NCBI GenBank assembly: GCA_947361355.1
Contig: CANAIR010000011.1
Span: 1-54,009 of the forward strand
Reading direction: 5' to 3'
Length of the DNA stretch: 54,009 nt
Source: an uncultured Clostridium sp.
Lineage (GTDB): Bacteria; Bacillota; Clostridia; TANB77; CAG-465
Made by a program: the position numbers and the translations under genes. Below the pieces are notes generated by a model, which did not search any database, was not told the DNA's origin, and worked only from the letters and a program-made list of their open reading frames with translations. This document shows, one piece after another, positions 17,189-25,881 of this stretch (the first letter of the stretch is position 1; each line of letters begins with the position of its first letter).

Positions 17189-17215
17189 TTAAGTCTGATC
17201 TCTAATCCGAATCAT
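17189..17215 (-). CDS. Mini-ORF 2 (8 aa, MIRIRDQT)
   Basis: ATG with GAGGAG 5 nt upstream and TAA stop. The ending RDQT resembles the RDRPV and RDGPL endings of mini-ORFs 3 and 4. The ORF also uses CGG, a codon uncommon in this window. Upstream frame is open back to 17302, so it could be the tail of a longer frame-shifted product. Confidence 0.5.
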   Translation of the reverse strand: MIRIRDQT

Positions 17216-17258
17216 TTTTTCTCCTCTTCTGCTGGGGCTTTTGCTGCCGGTTATGATA

Positions 17259-17306
17259 TTATGATTTTTTACAAGTTTCCTTTTTTTTCGGATGCCCTCT
17301 TGTCAT
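17259..17306 (-). CDS. Mini-ORF 1 (15 aa, MTRGHPKKKETCKKS)
   Basis: ATG with AAAGGAG 7 nt upstream and TAA stop. A 7-bp hairpin (TTTCAAA/TTTGAAA) sits just before and partly over the SD. The peptide is strongly basic. It contains an A8 run (17281-17288 on plus). In the +1 frame the sequence is open from there into mini-ORF 2, so a +1 shift would make one 38-residue basic peptide ending in mini-ORF 2. Confidence 0.5.
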   Translation of the reverse strand: MTRGHPKKKETCKKS

Positions 17307-17361
17307 GGCGTTTCTCCTTTCAAATATTTTTTTGAAATTAAATATTTTTAACTACATCTTT

Positions 17362-17390
17362 ATTATAACATAATTTAAATGTTATGTCAA
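17362..17390 (-). promoter_or_regulatory. Minus-strand consensus promoter TTGACA-17-TGtTATAAT
   Basis: On the minus strand, TTGACA (17390-17385), 17-bp spacer and TATAAT (17367-17362) with an extended -10 TG are a perfect match. There is no protein gene of ordinary size downstream, only the mini-ORF unit. Confidence 0.85.
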
Positions 17391-17578
17391 CTAATTTTAA
17401 AAATTTTTTTAAAATTAGTTAAAATTTTAATTTAAAAACTCTGTAAGGTGCTATTTTAGCTGATTTTTTAAATACAGAAAAAAACTAATATTTTTTTAAT
17501 TTGTATTCAAAATAGGTGAATTTATATAAAAAAATAAGTAATTATTTTTGTAGTTTTTGTTAAATTATGTAATAAATG

Positions 17579-17607
17579 TTGAAAGTGTGTATAACTTATG
17601 GTAAAAT
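17579..17607 (+). promoter_or_regulatory. Promoter TTGAAA-17-TGgTAAAAT for prfA
   Basis: TTGAAA at 17579-17584 and TAAAAT at 17602-17607 with TG at 17599-17600, about 40 bp before prfA. The stretch 17391-17578 between the two divergent promoters is AT-rich and shows no gene. Confidence 0.65.
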
Positions 17608-17648
17608 ATGTGTGCTAAGTAAGTTAGAATATTAAAAAGGAGAATATA

Positions 17649-18710
17649 ATGTTTGATAAATTAGAAGAATTAGAAAAAAAGTATAATGAATTAACAAAAC
17701 TTATATCAGACCCAGAAGTTATAGCAGATCAAAATTCTTGGAGAAAATATATGAAAGAGCAATCTGCAATGAAAGATGTTGTAGATAAATATATAGAATA
17801 TAAAGCCGTAAAAAACAATATGGATGAAGCAAAAGAAATGATGTCTGACCCTGAAATGAAAGATATGGCCGAGGAAGAATATTATTCATCAAAAGAAAAA
17901 TTACCAGCTTTAGAAGAAGAATTAAAAATATTATTATTACCAAAAGATGAAAATGATGATAGTAATGTAATTATAGAAATACGTGGAGGTGCTGGTGGAG
18001 AAGAAGCTGCACTTTTTGCATATAATTTATATAGAATGTATACTATGTATGCAGAGCTTAGAAGATGGCAAGTTGAAGTAATAGATATAAATGAAACAGG
18101 TATAGGTGGTCTAAAAGAAGTATCTTTTATGATAAAAGGAAAAGGTGCATATAGTAAGTTAAAATTTGAAAGTGGTGTACATAGAGTTCAACGTGTACCT
18201 GAAACAGAAGCTAGTGGAAGAATACATACGTCAACAGTAACAGTAGCAGTTTTACCTGAAGTAGAAGATGTTGAAATAGAAATAAATCAAAATGATTTAA
18301 GAATAGATACATATAGAGCAAGTGGTGCAGGTGGCCAACATGTAAACAAAACATCTTCTGCAATAAGAATAACCCATATACCAACTGGAATTGTAGTTGC
18401 ATGTCAAAATGAGCGTTCTCAATTACAAAATAAAGAAACAGCTATGAAAATGCTTCGTTCTAAATTATATGAGGCAGAGCAAGAAAAGCAAGATAGTGAA
18501 CTTGCAAATACAAGAAGGTTACAAGTAGGAAGTGGAGCAAGAAGTGAGAAGATAAGAACATATAATTATCCACAAAGCAGGGTAACTGATCATAGAATTA
18601 ATTTTACTATTTACCAATTAGAAAGTTTTTTAAATGGTAATATTGAAGAAATGATTGAGGCTTTAATCGCAGCAGATAGGGCAGATAGATTAAAAGAAGG
18701 AGAAATATAA
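17649..18710 (+). CDS. prfA: Peptide chain release factor 1
   Basis: A 353-residue RF1, which decodes UAA and UAG and releases the peptide. The GGQ motif that triggers peptidyl-tRNA hydrolysis is at about residues 228-230 in [18 protein letters not shown]. The codon-recognition domain has [22 protein letters not shown]. The C-terminal [22 protein letters not shown] is typical of RF1. Length is normal for RF1 and no in-frame frameshift of the RF2 kind is seen. SD AAGGAG precedes the ATG. The usual Firmicutes neighbours rpmE and prmC are missing here; instead prfA is divergent from the mini-ORF transcript. Confidence 0.96.
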   Translation: MFDKLEELEKKYNELTKLISDPEVIADQNSWRKYMKEQSAMKDVVDKYIEYKAVKNNMDEAKEMMSDPEMKDMAEEEYYSSKEKLPALEEELKILLLPKDENDDSNVIIEIRGGAGGEEAALFAYNLYRMYTMYAELRRWQVEVIDINETGIGGLKEVSFMIKGKGAYSKLKFESGVHRVQRVPETEASGRIHTSTVTVAVLPEVEDVEIEINQNDLRIDTYRASGAGGQHVNKTSSAIRITHIPTGIVVACQNERSQLQNKETAMKMLRSKLYEAEQEKQDSELANTRRLQVGSGARSEKIRTYNYPQSRVTDHRINFTIYQLESFLNGNIEEMIEALIAADRADRLKEGEI

Positions 18711-18723
18711 TTTAAATAATTTA

Positions 18724-18758
18724 AAATGTCAGTTGAAATATTTTCAACTGACATTTAT
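18724..18758. terminator. Bidirectional terminator between prfA and the beta-solenoid gene
   Basis: A perfect 15-bp inverted repeat (18724-18738 with 18742-18756) with a 3-nt loop between convergent genes. Confidence 0.8.
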
Positions 18759-18765
18759 ATATACT

Positions 18766-19200
18766 TTAAAGATGAAATTTATTATTTGATGCTACATAGG
18801 TACTATTACCAGAATCAATGTCACCACTACAATTTCCTTTGACAGTAGTAGAGTTACCAGACTCGATATTTCCTTCACAATTGCCATAAATCTCAACAAT
18901 ATTACCTGCGTCAATATTACCACAACAGTTTTTTGAAACTTTAACTATGTGATCTGCTTTAATATTTCCTTTAACATCCCCTTCTACGGTAACATCGTGT
19001 ACATTTTCAATTCTATCTACATTACCTGTAACAGTTATATCAATATGTAATTGCTTTGTAAGTGTTGAAATATCTATAACTTCATCATCACATATAACTT
19101 TATTATTAACAATAGAGACTTGTTTTCCCTTAAATATTTTTCCATTAATATTGACAATAGATTCATTAAAAGTAGAACTGTTTTGATTGAATGTTTTCAT
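18766..19200 (-). CDS. Small beta-solenoid (bactofilin-like) protein
   Basis: A 144-residue protein from the ATG with GGAGGG 4 nt upstream; the longer ORF start at 19248 lies at the promoter. The C-terminal two thirds consist of short repeats of the type G-N-[IC]-x-[SA]-G-N (VTGNVDRI, VEGDVKGNI, CCGNIDAGNI, CEGNIESGNS, CSGDIDSGNS), spaced about 17 residues apart, which fit a right-handed beta-solenoid like bactofilins or DUF-type polymer-forming proteins. Several Cys residues lie at equivalent turns. There is no signal peptide, so it is probably cytosolic. Assignment to bactofilins is uncertain. Confidence 0.65.
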   Translation of the reverse strand: MKTFNQNSSTFNESIVNINGKIFKGKQVSIVNNKVICDDEVIDISTLTKQLHIDITVTGNVDRIENVHDVTVEGDVKGNIKADHIVKVSKNCCGNIDAGNIVEIYGNCEGNIESGNSTTVKGNCSGDIDSGNSTYVASNNKFHL

Positions 19201-19248
19201 TTTTCCCTCCATTGAAATTTCTTTGAAATATATATTTATAGTATACAT

Positions 19249-19277
19249 ATTATACTATTATAAAAGTAAAAAGTCAA
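19249..19277 (-). promoter_or_regulatory. Minus-strand promoter TTGACT-17-TATAAT for the beta-solenoid gene
   Basis: TTGACT (19277-19272) and TATAAT (19254-19249) with a 17-bp spacer on the minus strand. Confidence 0.75.
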
Positions 19278-19310
19278 ATTTTATGTATAATTCGAATTTA
19301 AAATTATAAA

Positions 19311-19339
19311 TTGATTTACTAATATATAAGTGATATAAT
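19311..19339 (+). promoter_or_regulatory. Distal promoter TTGATT-17-TGaTATAAT upstream of the PBP gene
   Basis: TTGATT at 19311-19316 and TATAAT at 19334-19339 with extended -10 TG. It would produce a leader of about 260 nt before the PBP gene. Confidence 0.6.
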
Positions 19340-19357
19340 ATGAAAAAGAGGTAAAAA

Positions 19358-19384
19358 ATGGAAAAAATAATAAATACAATATAA
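19358..19384 (+). CDS. Possible leader mini-ORF (8 aa, MEKIINTI)
   Basis: ATG with an AAGAGG SD 6 nt upstream, about 12 nt after the expected start point of the distal promoter, ending in TAA. No terminator hairpin was seen after it. It may be chance in AT-rich DNA. The remainder of 19385-19537 holds nothing I can name. Confidence 0.3.
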   Translation: MEKIINTI

Positions 19385-19537
19385 TAGTTTAAATTAGGAA
19401 AAATTTTAATAGCTTATTTTACATTTTATAAAATGGTATAAAAAAGAGTATGGAAGAATATGTGCTTGTAGAGTTACAATGTAAGCAATTTTTATAGATT
19501 AAACATATAATATTTAACATAATTTTATAAAAATGTA

Positions 19538-19566
19538 TTGAAAAAATAATATAAATAGTATATAAT
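19538..19566 (+). promoter_or_regulatory. Proximal promoter TTGAAA-17-TATAAT for the PBP gene
   Basis: TTGAAA at 19538-19543, TATAAT at 19561-19566, 17-bp spacer, 44 bp before the TTG start. Confidence 0.75.
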
Positions 19567-19609
19567 TTTTATATATTATGACAAATTTTGCAAAAAGGAG
19601 GTTTTATTA

Positions 19610-21853
19610 TTGAATAATAACTATAAAAGTAAATTTATAGAAAGTACAATAAAAAAAAGATATAACATATGTTTTATATTTATATTTTGTATTATATTAA
19701 ATATATTACCAATAAACTTAGCATATGCTACTTCTACAAGTAGTAATGTAAATTTAACTGAGAATCTACAACTTACAACTTTTATATATGATAAAGATGG
19801 AAATAAGATAGAAGAGTTACATGGAAATGAAGATAGAATACTTGTAGAATATAATGACCTCCCAAAACATGCAATTAACTCTATTATTGCAATTGAAGAT
19901 GAAAGATTTTTTTCTCATAAAGGTGTAGATATTAAAAGGACAGCAGGAGCAATATTTACTTATATAACTAATAATGGAAAATCAGATTTTGGTGGTAGTA
20001 CAATAACACAACAATTAGTAAAAAATATAACAAAAGATAAAGAGAGTAGTATTACAAGAAAAATAAGAGAATGGATTAGAGCTTTAAAACTTGAAAAGGT
20101 AATGAAAAAAGAGGATATTTTTCTTGCATATGTAAATACTATATATTTTGGTGAAGGATCTTATGGAATAGAAGTAGCCTCTAAGAATTATTTTGGCAAA
20201 TCTATAAAAGATTTAAATATTGCTGAGGCTGCTATTATGGCTGCAGCTATACAATCACCTGAATCTACTAATCCATATAAAAGTGAAGAATCAAAAAATA
20301 GACTTTTAGACAGACAAAAAGTAGTATTAAATAAAATGTTGCAACTTGGATTTATTACACAAGAAGAATTTCAAATTGCAAAGGAAACAAATATAGAATT
20401 TAAAAAAAGTGGAGATATAACAAAAGTTCAAAGTTATTTTATTGATGCTGTTATAGAACAGGTTATATCAGATATAATGAAAAAAGAGGATGTAAATTAT
20501 CAAACAGCAAAAAAAATGATTTATACAAATGGTTATAAAATATATACAACTTTGGATCAAAATATTCAAAATTCAATTGATTCGTGTTATGAAAGAAGTA
20601 ATTTGTTTGTACCTGATGCCGATGGTAATTTAATGCAATCTGCAATGGTTGTGATAGATCAAAAAACAGGAAATGTATTAGGAATAAAAGGTGGAGTAGG
20701 AGAAAAAACATCTAATTTAAGCTTAAATAGAGCCACTCAAAGTTATAGGCAACCAGGTTCATGTATGAAGCCGTTAGGCGCATATGGACCAGCTTTTGAA
20801 AAAGGAATTTTAACTCCAAATTCAAGATTAGAAGATGCCCCAATAACTATTGGAAAATGGAGTCCTAAAAATTATTATGATTCATTTTATGGTAATGTAT
20901 CTGTAAAAGATGCTATTGCTAAATCTATGAATACTCCAGCTGTAAGGGCAAATCAAAGAGTTGATAAAGAATTTGCGTTTAGCTTTGCAAAGAATGCAGG
21001 TTTAAAAAGCTTATTACCAGAAGATAAAGATGCTTCACCATTATCTTTAGGAGGACTAACTAGAGGAGTTACTCCACTTGAAATGGCAAGTGCTTATGCT
21101 ACAATTGCAAATGGTGGTATGTATAATGAACCAAAATTTTATACTAAGCTTTTAAATAAAAATGGTGAAGAATATATAGTAAAAAATTCTGAACCAAAAA
21201 AAGCTATGAAAGAATCAACAGCATATTTTCTTACTACATGTCTTAAGGCTGTTGTTGAACCAGGTGGAACAGCATATGGAGCAGTAAAGGTCGGAAATAT
21301 GGGGGTTGCAGGTAAAACTGGTAATACAAATGATGATTATGATCAATGGTTTTGTGGATTTACACCACATTATACTATTGCGTGTTGGAATGGTTATGAT
21401 AAAAATAAATCAATTAATAGACCATATCCGTATTATTCTGTAAGAATGTTTAATATGGTAATGAATGATATTTCAATAAATCAAGAAGTTAAGGATTTTA
21501 TAAAACCAGCATCTATTGTTGAAGTAGAAATTTGTAAGTCTTCAGGTCTTTTACCAACAGAAGCATGTAGAAAAGACTATAGGGGTTCTCAAGTTATAAA
21601 AGATTGGGTAGATTTAGATTCTATTGGAAATAGATCTTGTGATGTTCATGAAATGGTAAGAATTTGTAGTATTACTAATTTAAGAGCAAGTGCAAATTGT
21701 AATTACGCATATATGAGACCATGTATAAAAAGAAGTGACGATCCAGAAAAAGATAAATATTATTTAACTCCAGTTGGTTTCTGTGGTGGCAGACACAATG
21801 GTAATTATAACAATAATAATAATAACAATTTTTTTAATAATTTATTTCAATAA
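19610..21853 (+). CDS. Class A penicillin-binding protein (PBP1A type)
   Basis: A 747-residue bifunctional peptidoglycan synthase. The start is TTG with AAAGGAGG 8 nt upstream. A signal-anchor helix is at about residues 18-43. The GT51 glycosyltransferase domain (about 60-250) has IEDERFFSHKGVD with the catalytic Glu, GGSTITQQLVKN and EAAIMAAAIQSP. The transpeptidase domain (about 330-620) has the active-site SxxK in GSCMKPL, SxN in KSMNTP and KTG in AGKTGNTND. All are intact. A Cys-rich segment (about 635-700) and an Asn-rich tail of about 20 residues end the protein; the Asn tail is probably disordered. It polymerises and cross-links glycan strands outside the membrane. Confidence 0.94.
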   Translation: MNNNYKSKFIESTIKKRYNICFIFIFCIILNILPINLAYATSTSSNVNLTENLQLTTFIYDKDGNKIEELHGNEDRILVEYNDLPKHAINSIIAIEDERFFSHKGVDIKRTAGAIFTYITNNGKSDFGGSTITQQLVKNITKDKESSITRKIREWIRALKLEKVMKKEDIFLAYVNTIYFGEGSYGIEVASKNYFGKSIKDLNIAEAAIMAAAIQSPESTNPYKSEESKNRLLDRQKVVLNKMLQLGFITQEEFQIAKETNIEFKKSGDITKVQSYFIDAVIEQVISDIMKKEDVNYQTAKKMIYTNGYKIYTTLDQNIQNSIDSCYERSNLFVPDADGNLMQSAMVVIDQKTGNVLGIKGGVGEKTSNLSLNRATQSYRQPGSCMKPLGAYGPAFEKGILTPNSRLEDAPITIGKWSPKNYYDSFYGNVSVKDAIAKSMNTPAVRANQRVDKEFAFSFAKNAGLKSLLPEDKDASPLSLGGLTRGVTPLEMASAYATIANGGMYNEPKFYTKLLNKNGEEYIVKNSEPKKAMKESTAYFLTTCLKAVVEPGGTAYGAVKVGNMGVAGKTGNTNDDYDQWFCGFTPHYTIACWNGYDKNKSINRPYPYYSVRMFNMVMNDISINQEVKDFIKPASIVEVEICKSSGLLPTEACRKDYRGSQVIKDWVDLDSIGNRSCDVHEMVRICSITNLRASANCNYAYMRPCIKRSDDPEKDKYYLTPVGFCGGRHNGNYNNNNNNNFFNNLFQ

Positions 21854-21860
21854 AAAGTAT

Positions 21861-21903
21861 AAGAACATGTTATATTTTCAAAATAACATGTTCTTGAATT
21901 TTT
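21861..21903 (+). terminator. Intrinsic terminator after the PBP gene
   Basis: A perfect 13-bp stem (21861-21873 with 21883-21895), 9-nt loop, then GAATTTTTA. Confidence 0.8.
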
Positions 21904-21985
21904 ACATAACTTGTTGAATTAAAGTAGTTATATAAAAAAGTAAGTTAAAATTGCAGTTAAAATATTGAAAATTCTAAAAAAGTAG

Positions 21986-22015
21986 TTGACTAAAATGATT
22001 ATTATGTGTTATAAT
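21986..22015 (+). promoter_or_regulatory. Promoter TTGACT-18-TGtTATAAT for rpoBC
   Basis: TTGACT at 21986-21991, TATAAT at 22010-22015, spacer 18 bp, extended -10 TG at 22007-22008. The transcript would have a leader of about 175-180 nt before rpoB. Confidence 0.75.
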
Positions 22016-22067
22016 AAGATAAATATTGTTTCTATTATATATTACTATGTAAACTATAAGGTAAAGG

Positions 22068-22103
22068 ATGGTTGAAATAGTTGGAAAATGTTTTGAATTA
22101 TAA
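22068..22103 (+). CDS. rpoB leader mini-ORF (11 aa, MVEIVGKCFEL)
   Basis: An ATG with AAGG/AAAGG bases just upstream opens an 11-codon ORF ending in TAA, 24 nt before the leader hairpin. It lies between the promoter and the hairpin, as leader-peptide ORFs do. The SD is moderate, so translation is uncertain. Confidence 0.4.
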   Translation: MVEIVGKCFEL

Positions 22104-22126
22104 AAAATAAAAATATGTGTAAGATT

Positions 22127-22173
22127 CAAATTAGTTGATTATGTAAACTAATTTGGGTTTTTGACGTCTTTTT
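22127..22173 (+). promoter_or_regulatory. Attenuator-like hairpin in the rpoB leader
   Basis: A perfect 10-bp stem (22127-22136 with 22146-22155) and 9-nt loop are followed by GGTTTTTGACGTCTTTTT, like an intrinsic terminator inside the leader. The 3' arm contains a copy of ATGTAAACTA (22141-22150), a sequence also present earlier in the leader at 22047-22056, which could compete for pairing with the 5' arm. It may tune RNA polymerase synthesis. Confidence 0.6.
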
Positions 22174-22199
22174 AAATTTGTATGTGTGGGGGGAAAATA

Positions 22200-25100
22200 A
22201 TGGTTCATGAAGTAAATAATGGAAAAGCAAAAAGAATGAGTTTTTCAAATATTAAAGAAGTAGTTAAAATGCCTGATTTAATTGATATACAAAAACAATC
22301 TTATGAATGGTTTTTAAAATCAGGGTTAAAAGATGTACTATATGATGCGTCACCTATTACTGATTTTTCAGGTAATTTAATGTTAGAATTTGTTGACTAT
22401 AGACTTGAAGAGGAAACTAAGTATACTATAGAAGAAGCAAAAGAAAGAAATACTTCTTATTCATCAAGATTGCAAGTACAAGTAAGATTAATAAATCGTG
22501 AAACTGGTGAAATAAAAGAGCAAGAAATCTTCTTTGGCGATTTACCACTAATGACAGATAATGGTACTTTTCTAATAAATGGTGCTGAAAGAGTTGTTAT
22601 ATCACAACTTGTACGTTCTCCAGGTGTATATTTTGCTGCTGAAAGAGATAAAGCAGGTAAATTTTTATATTCAGGAACAATTATGCCTAATCGTGGTACT
22701 TGGATAGAACTAGAATCAGACTCTTCTGATATGCTTTATACTAGAGTAGATAGAACTAGAAAAGTTCCTTTAACTACTCTTATAAGAGCTTTAGGTATTG
22801 AAACAGATAATCAAATAATGGAACTTTTTGAAGATGATATGCTAAATGAAGTTTTATACAAAGATACTGCAAAAACTCAAGATGACGCTTTACTTGAAAT
22901 ATACAAAAAGATAAGACCAGGTGAACCTTTACATGTAGATGCAGCTAAAAGCTTATTATTTGGCTTATTATTTGAATCAAGAAGATATGATTTATCAAGA
23001 GTTGGAAGATATAAATATAATAAAAAGTTAAGCATTGCAAATAGAATAGTTGGTGAAAAATCTGCTGAAAATATAGTTAATCCAGAAACAGGAGAAATAT
23101 TTGTAAATGCAGGTGAAACAATTTCTGAACAAGTTGCAAATGAAATAAAACAAAGTGGAATTAATGTAGTTTATGTATTAAGAGATGATAAAAAAGTAAA
23201 AGTAATAGGTAATAATACAGTAGATATTTCAACATATCTTGGAATGGAAATTGATAAAAATATTATAAAAGAAGAAGTATATTTACCAGCATTAAAGGAA
23301 TTATTGGAAAATAACAGCAATGCAGATGAAGCAACATTAAAGAAAAAAATAAGACAAAATAGAGAAAAATTAGTCGTTAAATCTGCTACTTTAGATGATA
23401 TTATGGCATCTATAAACTATTTTTTAAATTTTAGACATGGTATGGGACAAATTGACGACATAGATCATCTAGGAAATAGACGTGTTAGATGTGTTGGTGA
23501 GTTATTACAAAATCAATTTAGAATTGGTCTTGCAAGGCTTGAAAGGGTTGTTCGTGAAAGAATGGCTACACAAGATCTTGATATTGCTACACCACAAACA
23601 TTAATTAATATAAAACCAATTGTTGGTTCTATAAGAGAATTTTTTGGAAGTTCTCAATTATCACAATTTATGGATCAAATTAATCCGCTTGCAGAACTTA
23701 CACATAAAAGAAGAATATCTGCTCTTGGACCAGGTGGTTTAACAAGAGATAGAGCAGGATTTGAAGTTCGTGATGTTCATCATACACATTATGGTAGACT
23801 ATGTCCAATTGAATCTCCTGAAGGTCCAAACATAGGTCTTATATCATCACTATCTACTTTTGCCAAAATTAATAGATATGGTTTTATAGAAACACCATAT
23901 AGGGTAATTGATAAAGAAACAGGGGTAGTAACAGACAATGTAATTTATGTTACTGCAGATGAAGAGGATAAATATATTGTTGCGCAAGCAAATGAACCAT
24001 TAGATAAAGAAAGCAAATTTGTAAATAAAAGAGTTAAAATTAGACATCAAGATGAAATTATTGAAATAGAAAAAGAAAAAGTTGACTTGATGGATGTATC
24101 ACCAAAACAACTTGTATCTGTTGCAACTGCAATGATACCTTTTCTTGAAAATGATGATGCTAAACGTGCACTTATGGGTGCAAACATGCAAAGACAAGCT
24201 GTTCCATTAATAAAAGCAGAAAGCCCAATTGTTGGAACAGGTATTGAGTATAAAGCAGCTGTTGATTCAGGAATTGTAATTGTTGCTAAAAATGATGGTA
24301 TAGTATCATATGTAGATAGTAATAAAGTAATAATAGATACTAAAAAAGGAAAAGATGAGTATCATTTGATTAAATATCAAAGATCTAACCAAGGTACTTG
24401 TATAAATCAAAAGCCTATTGTAGTAAAAGGTGAGAAGGTAAAAAAAGGCGATGTAATAGTTGATGGACCTTCAACTGAAAATGGTGAACTTGCCTTAGGT
24501 AAAAATATTTTAGTTGGTTTTATGACATGGGAAGGTTATAACTATGAAGATGCGATTCTTATCTCTGAAGATTTAGTTAGAGATGATGTACTTACTACAA
24601 TACATATAGAAGACTATGATTGTGAAGCTAGAGATACAAAACTTGGCCCAGAAGAAATAACAAGAGAAGTACCAAATGTTGGTGATGATGTATTAAAAGA
24701 TCTTGATGAAAATGGTATTATAAGAATTGGAGCAGAAGTAAGACCTGGAGATATACTTGTTGGTAAGGTTACACCAAAAGGTGAAACAGAGCTTACTGCT
24801 GAAGAAAAATTGCTTCGTGCAATATTTGGAGAAAAAGCTAGAGAAGTTAGAGATACTTCTCTTAGAGTACCACATGGTGAGGCTGGAACAGTTGTAGATG
24901 TAAAAATATTCACAAGGGATAATTGTGATGAATTATCTGCTGGAGTTCATAAAGTTGTTAGAATATATATTGCACAAAAAAGAAAAATCTCTGTTGGTGA
25001 TAAAATTTCTGGACGTCATGGCAATAAAGGTGTTATATCTCGTATATTGCCAAGAGAAGATATGCCATATCTCCCAGATGGTACACCACTTCAAATAGTT

Positions 25101-25856
25101 CTTAATCCACTTGGACTGCCTTCTCGTATGAATGTAGGACAGTTGCTTGAAGTACATTTAGGATACGCTGCCAAGGCTTTAGGATGGAAAGTTGCAACAC
25201 CAGTATTTGATGGTGCAAAAGAATCTGATATTCAAGAATTATTAGAAAAGCAAGGATTGAATCCTACTGGTAAATTTCCTATTCGTGATGGTAGAACTGG
25301 AGAATTACTTGATGCAGAAGTAACAGTGGGTTATATGTATATGTTAAAACTATATCATATGGTTGAAGATAAAATTCATGCTCGTTCTATTGGACCATAT
25401 TCTTTAGTAACACAACAACCACTTGGTGGTAAAGCTCAATTTGGTGGACAAAGATTTGGTGAAATGGAAGTTTGGGCTTTAGAAGCATATGGTGCTTCAT
25501 ATACATTGCAAGAAATGCTTACTGTAAAATCTGATGATATAGTAGGACGTTTGAAAACTTATGAAGCAATTGTAAAGGGAGACAGTATTCCAAAACCAGG
25601 AATTCCAGAATCATTTAGAGTTTTAACTAAAGAATTACAAAGCTTAGGATTAGATCTTCAAATGTATAGGGAAGATGAAAAATTAGAGCTTAGAGAATCA
25701 ATGGAAGATGACACAGATGGTATTGAACCAAATTTTGATGAGGATGATAACATGACTGTAACTGATAGCGACTTTGCTGGAATGTCATTAGAAGATGAAG
25801 ATGGTGAAGTAGTTGAAGATACACTAGATGAAGAAATCATGGAAATTGATGAATAG
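22200..25856 (+). CDS. rpoB: DNA-directed RNA polymerase subunit beta
   Basis: A 1218-residue beta subunit. The ATG at 22200 follows GGGGGG by about 6 nt; an upstream in-frame ATG at 22182 lies before the SD and is rejected. Recognisable segments include the rifampicin region [50 protein letters not shown] (positions about 480-530; key residues Q, D, H, R and S as in wild type), the core [10 protein letters not shown], and the C-terminal [15 protein letters not shown] and LTVKSDD motifs that contact beta prime. The tail is very acidic. rplJ and rplL, usually directly upstream, are absent; a private leader is present. rpoC follows after 25 bp. Confidence 0.97.
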   Translation: MVHEVNNGKAKRMSFSNIKEVVKMPDLIDIQKQSYEWFLKSGLKDVLYDASPITDFSGNLMLEFVDYRLEEETKYTIEEAKERNTSYSSRLQVQVRLINRETGEIKEQEIFFGDLPLMTDNGTFLINGAERVVISQLVRSPGVYFAAERDKAGKFLYSGTIMPNRGTWIELESDSSDMLYTRVDRTRKVPLTTLIRALGIETDNQIMELFEDDMLNEVLYKDTAKTQDDALLEIYKKIRPGEPLHVDAAKSLLFGLLFESRRYDLSRVGRYKYNKKLSIANRIVGEKSAENIVNPETGEIFVNAGETISEQVANEIKQSGINVVYVLRDDKKVKVIGNNTVDISTYLGMEIDKNIIKEEVYLPALKELLENNSNADEATLKKKIRQNREKLVVKSATLDDIMASINYFLNFRHGMGQIDDIDHLGNRRVRCVGELLQNQFRIGLARLERVVRERMATQDLDIATPQTLINIKPIVGSIREFFGSSQLSQFMDQINPLAELTHKRRISALGPGGLTRDRAGFEVRDVHHTHYGRLCPIESPEGPNIGLISSLSTFAKINRYGFIETPYRVIDKETGVVTDNVIYVTADEEDKYIVAQANEPLDKESKFVNKRVKIRHQDEIIEIEKEKVDLMDVSPKQLVSVATAMIPFLENDDAKRALMGANMQRQAVPLIKAESPIVGTGIEYKAAVDSGIVIVAKNDGIVSYVDSNKVIIDTKKGKDEYHLIKYQRSNQGTCINQKPIVVKGEKVKKGDVIVDGPSTENGELALGKNILVGFMTWEGYNYEDAILISEDLVRDDVLTTIHIEDYDCEARDTKLGPEEITREVPNVGDDVLKDLDENGIIRIGAEVRPGDILVGKVTPKGETELTAEEKLLRAIFGEKAREVRDTSLRVPHGEAGTVVDVKIFTRDNCDELSAGVHKVVRIYIAQKRKISVGDKISGRHGNKGVISRILPREDMPYLPDGTPLQIVLNPLGLPSRMNVGQLLEVHLGYAAKALGWKVATPVFDGAKESDIQELLEKQGLNPTGKFPIRDGRTGELLDAEVTVGYMYMLKLYHMVEDKIHARSIGPYSLVTQQPLGGKAQFGGQRFGEMEVWALEAYGASYTLQEMLTVKSDDIVGRLKTYEAIVKGDSIPKPGIPESFRVLTKELQSLGLDLQMYREDEKLELRESMEDDTDGIEPNFDEDDNMTVTDSDFAGMSLEDEDGEVVEDTLDEEIMEIDE

Positions 25857-25881
25857 ACAAGTGTAAGGAGGAATTTTAAAT

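Larger units (their letters stand above)
16931..17355 (-). ncRNA. Minus-strand leader-like RNA carrying four mini-ORFs
   Basis: A predicted transcript of about 420 nt that starts near 17355, downstream of a consensus minus-strand promoter, and ends at the 16911-16944 terminator. It has GC-richer islands unlike the surrounding AT-rich spacer. It carries four short ORFs of 15, 8, 14 and 10 codons, each with its own SD (AAAGGAG, GAGGAG, AAAGGAG, AGGAG) 5-7 nt from ATG and each ending in TAA. Between ORF2 and ORF3 is a long hairpin, stem 17097-17109 with 17137-17149 (13 bp, one wobble), and a smaller one of ATACATA/TATGTAT. I recognise no known RNA family. It may be a structured sRNA, a peptide operon or a translation sensor. 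The four SD-ATG pairs argue for translation. Confidence 0.6.

Noticed and set aside
16945-17360. tmRNA or RNase P RNA as identity of the minus-strand transcript
   Set aside because: No tRNA-like ends, no tag reading frame ending in ALAA, and none of the RNase P core motifs could be found; several SD-ATG pairs point to translation instead.
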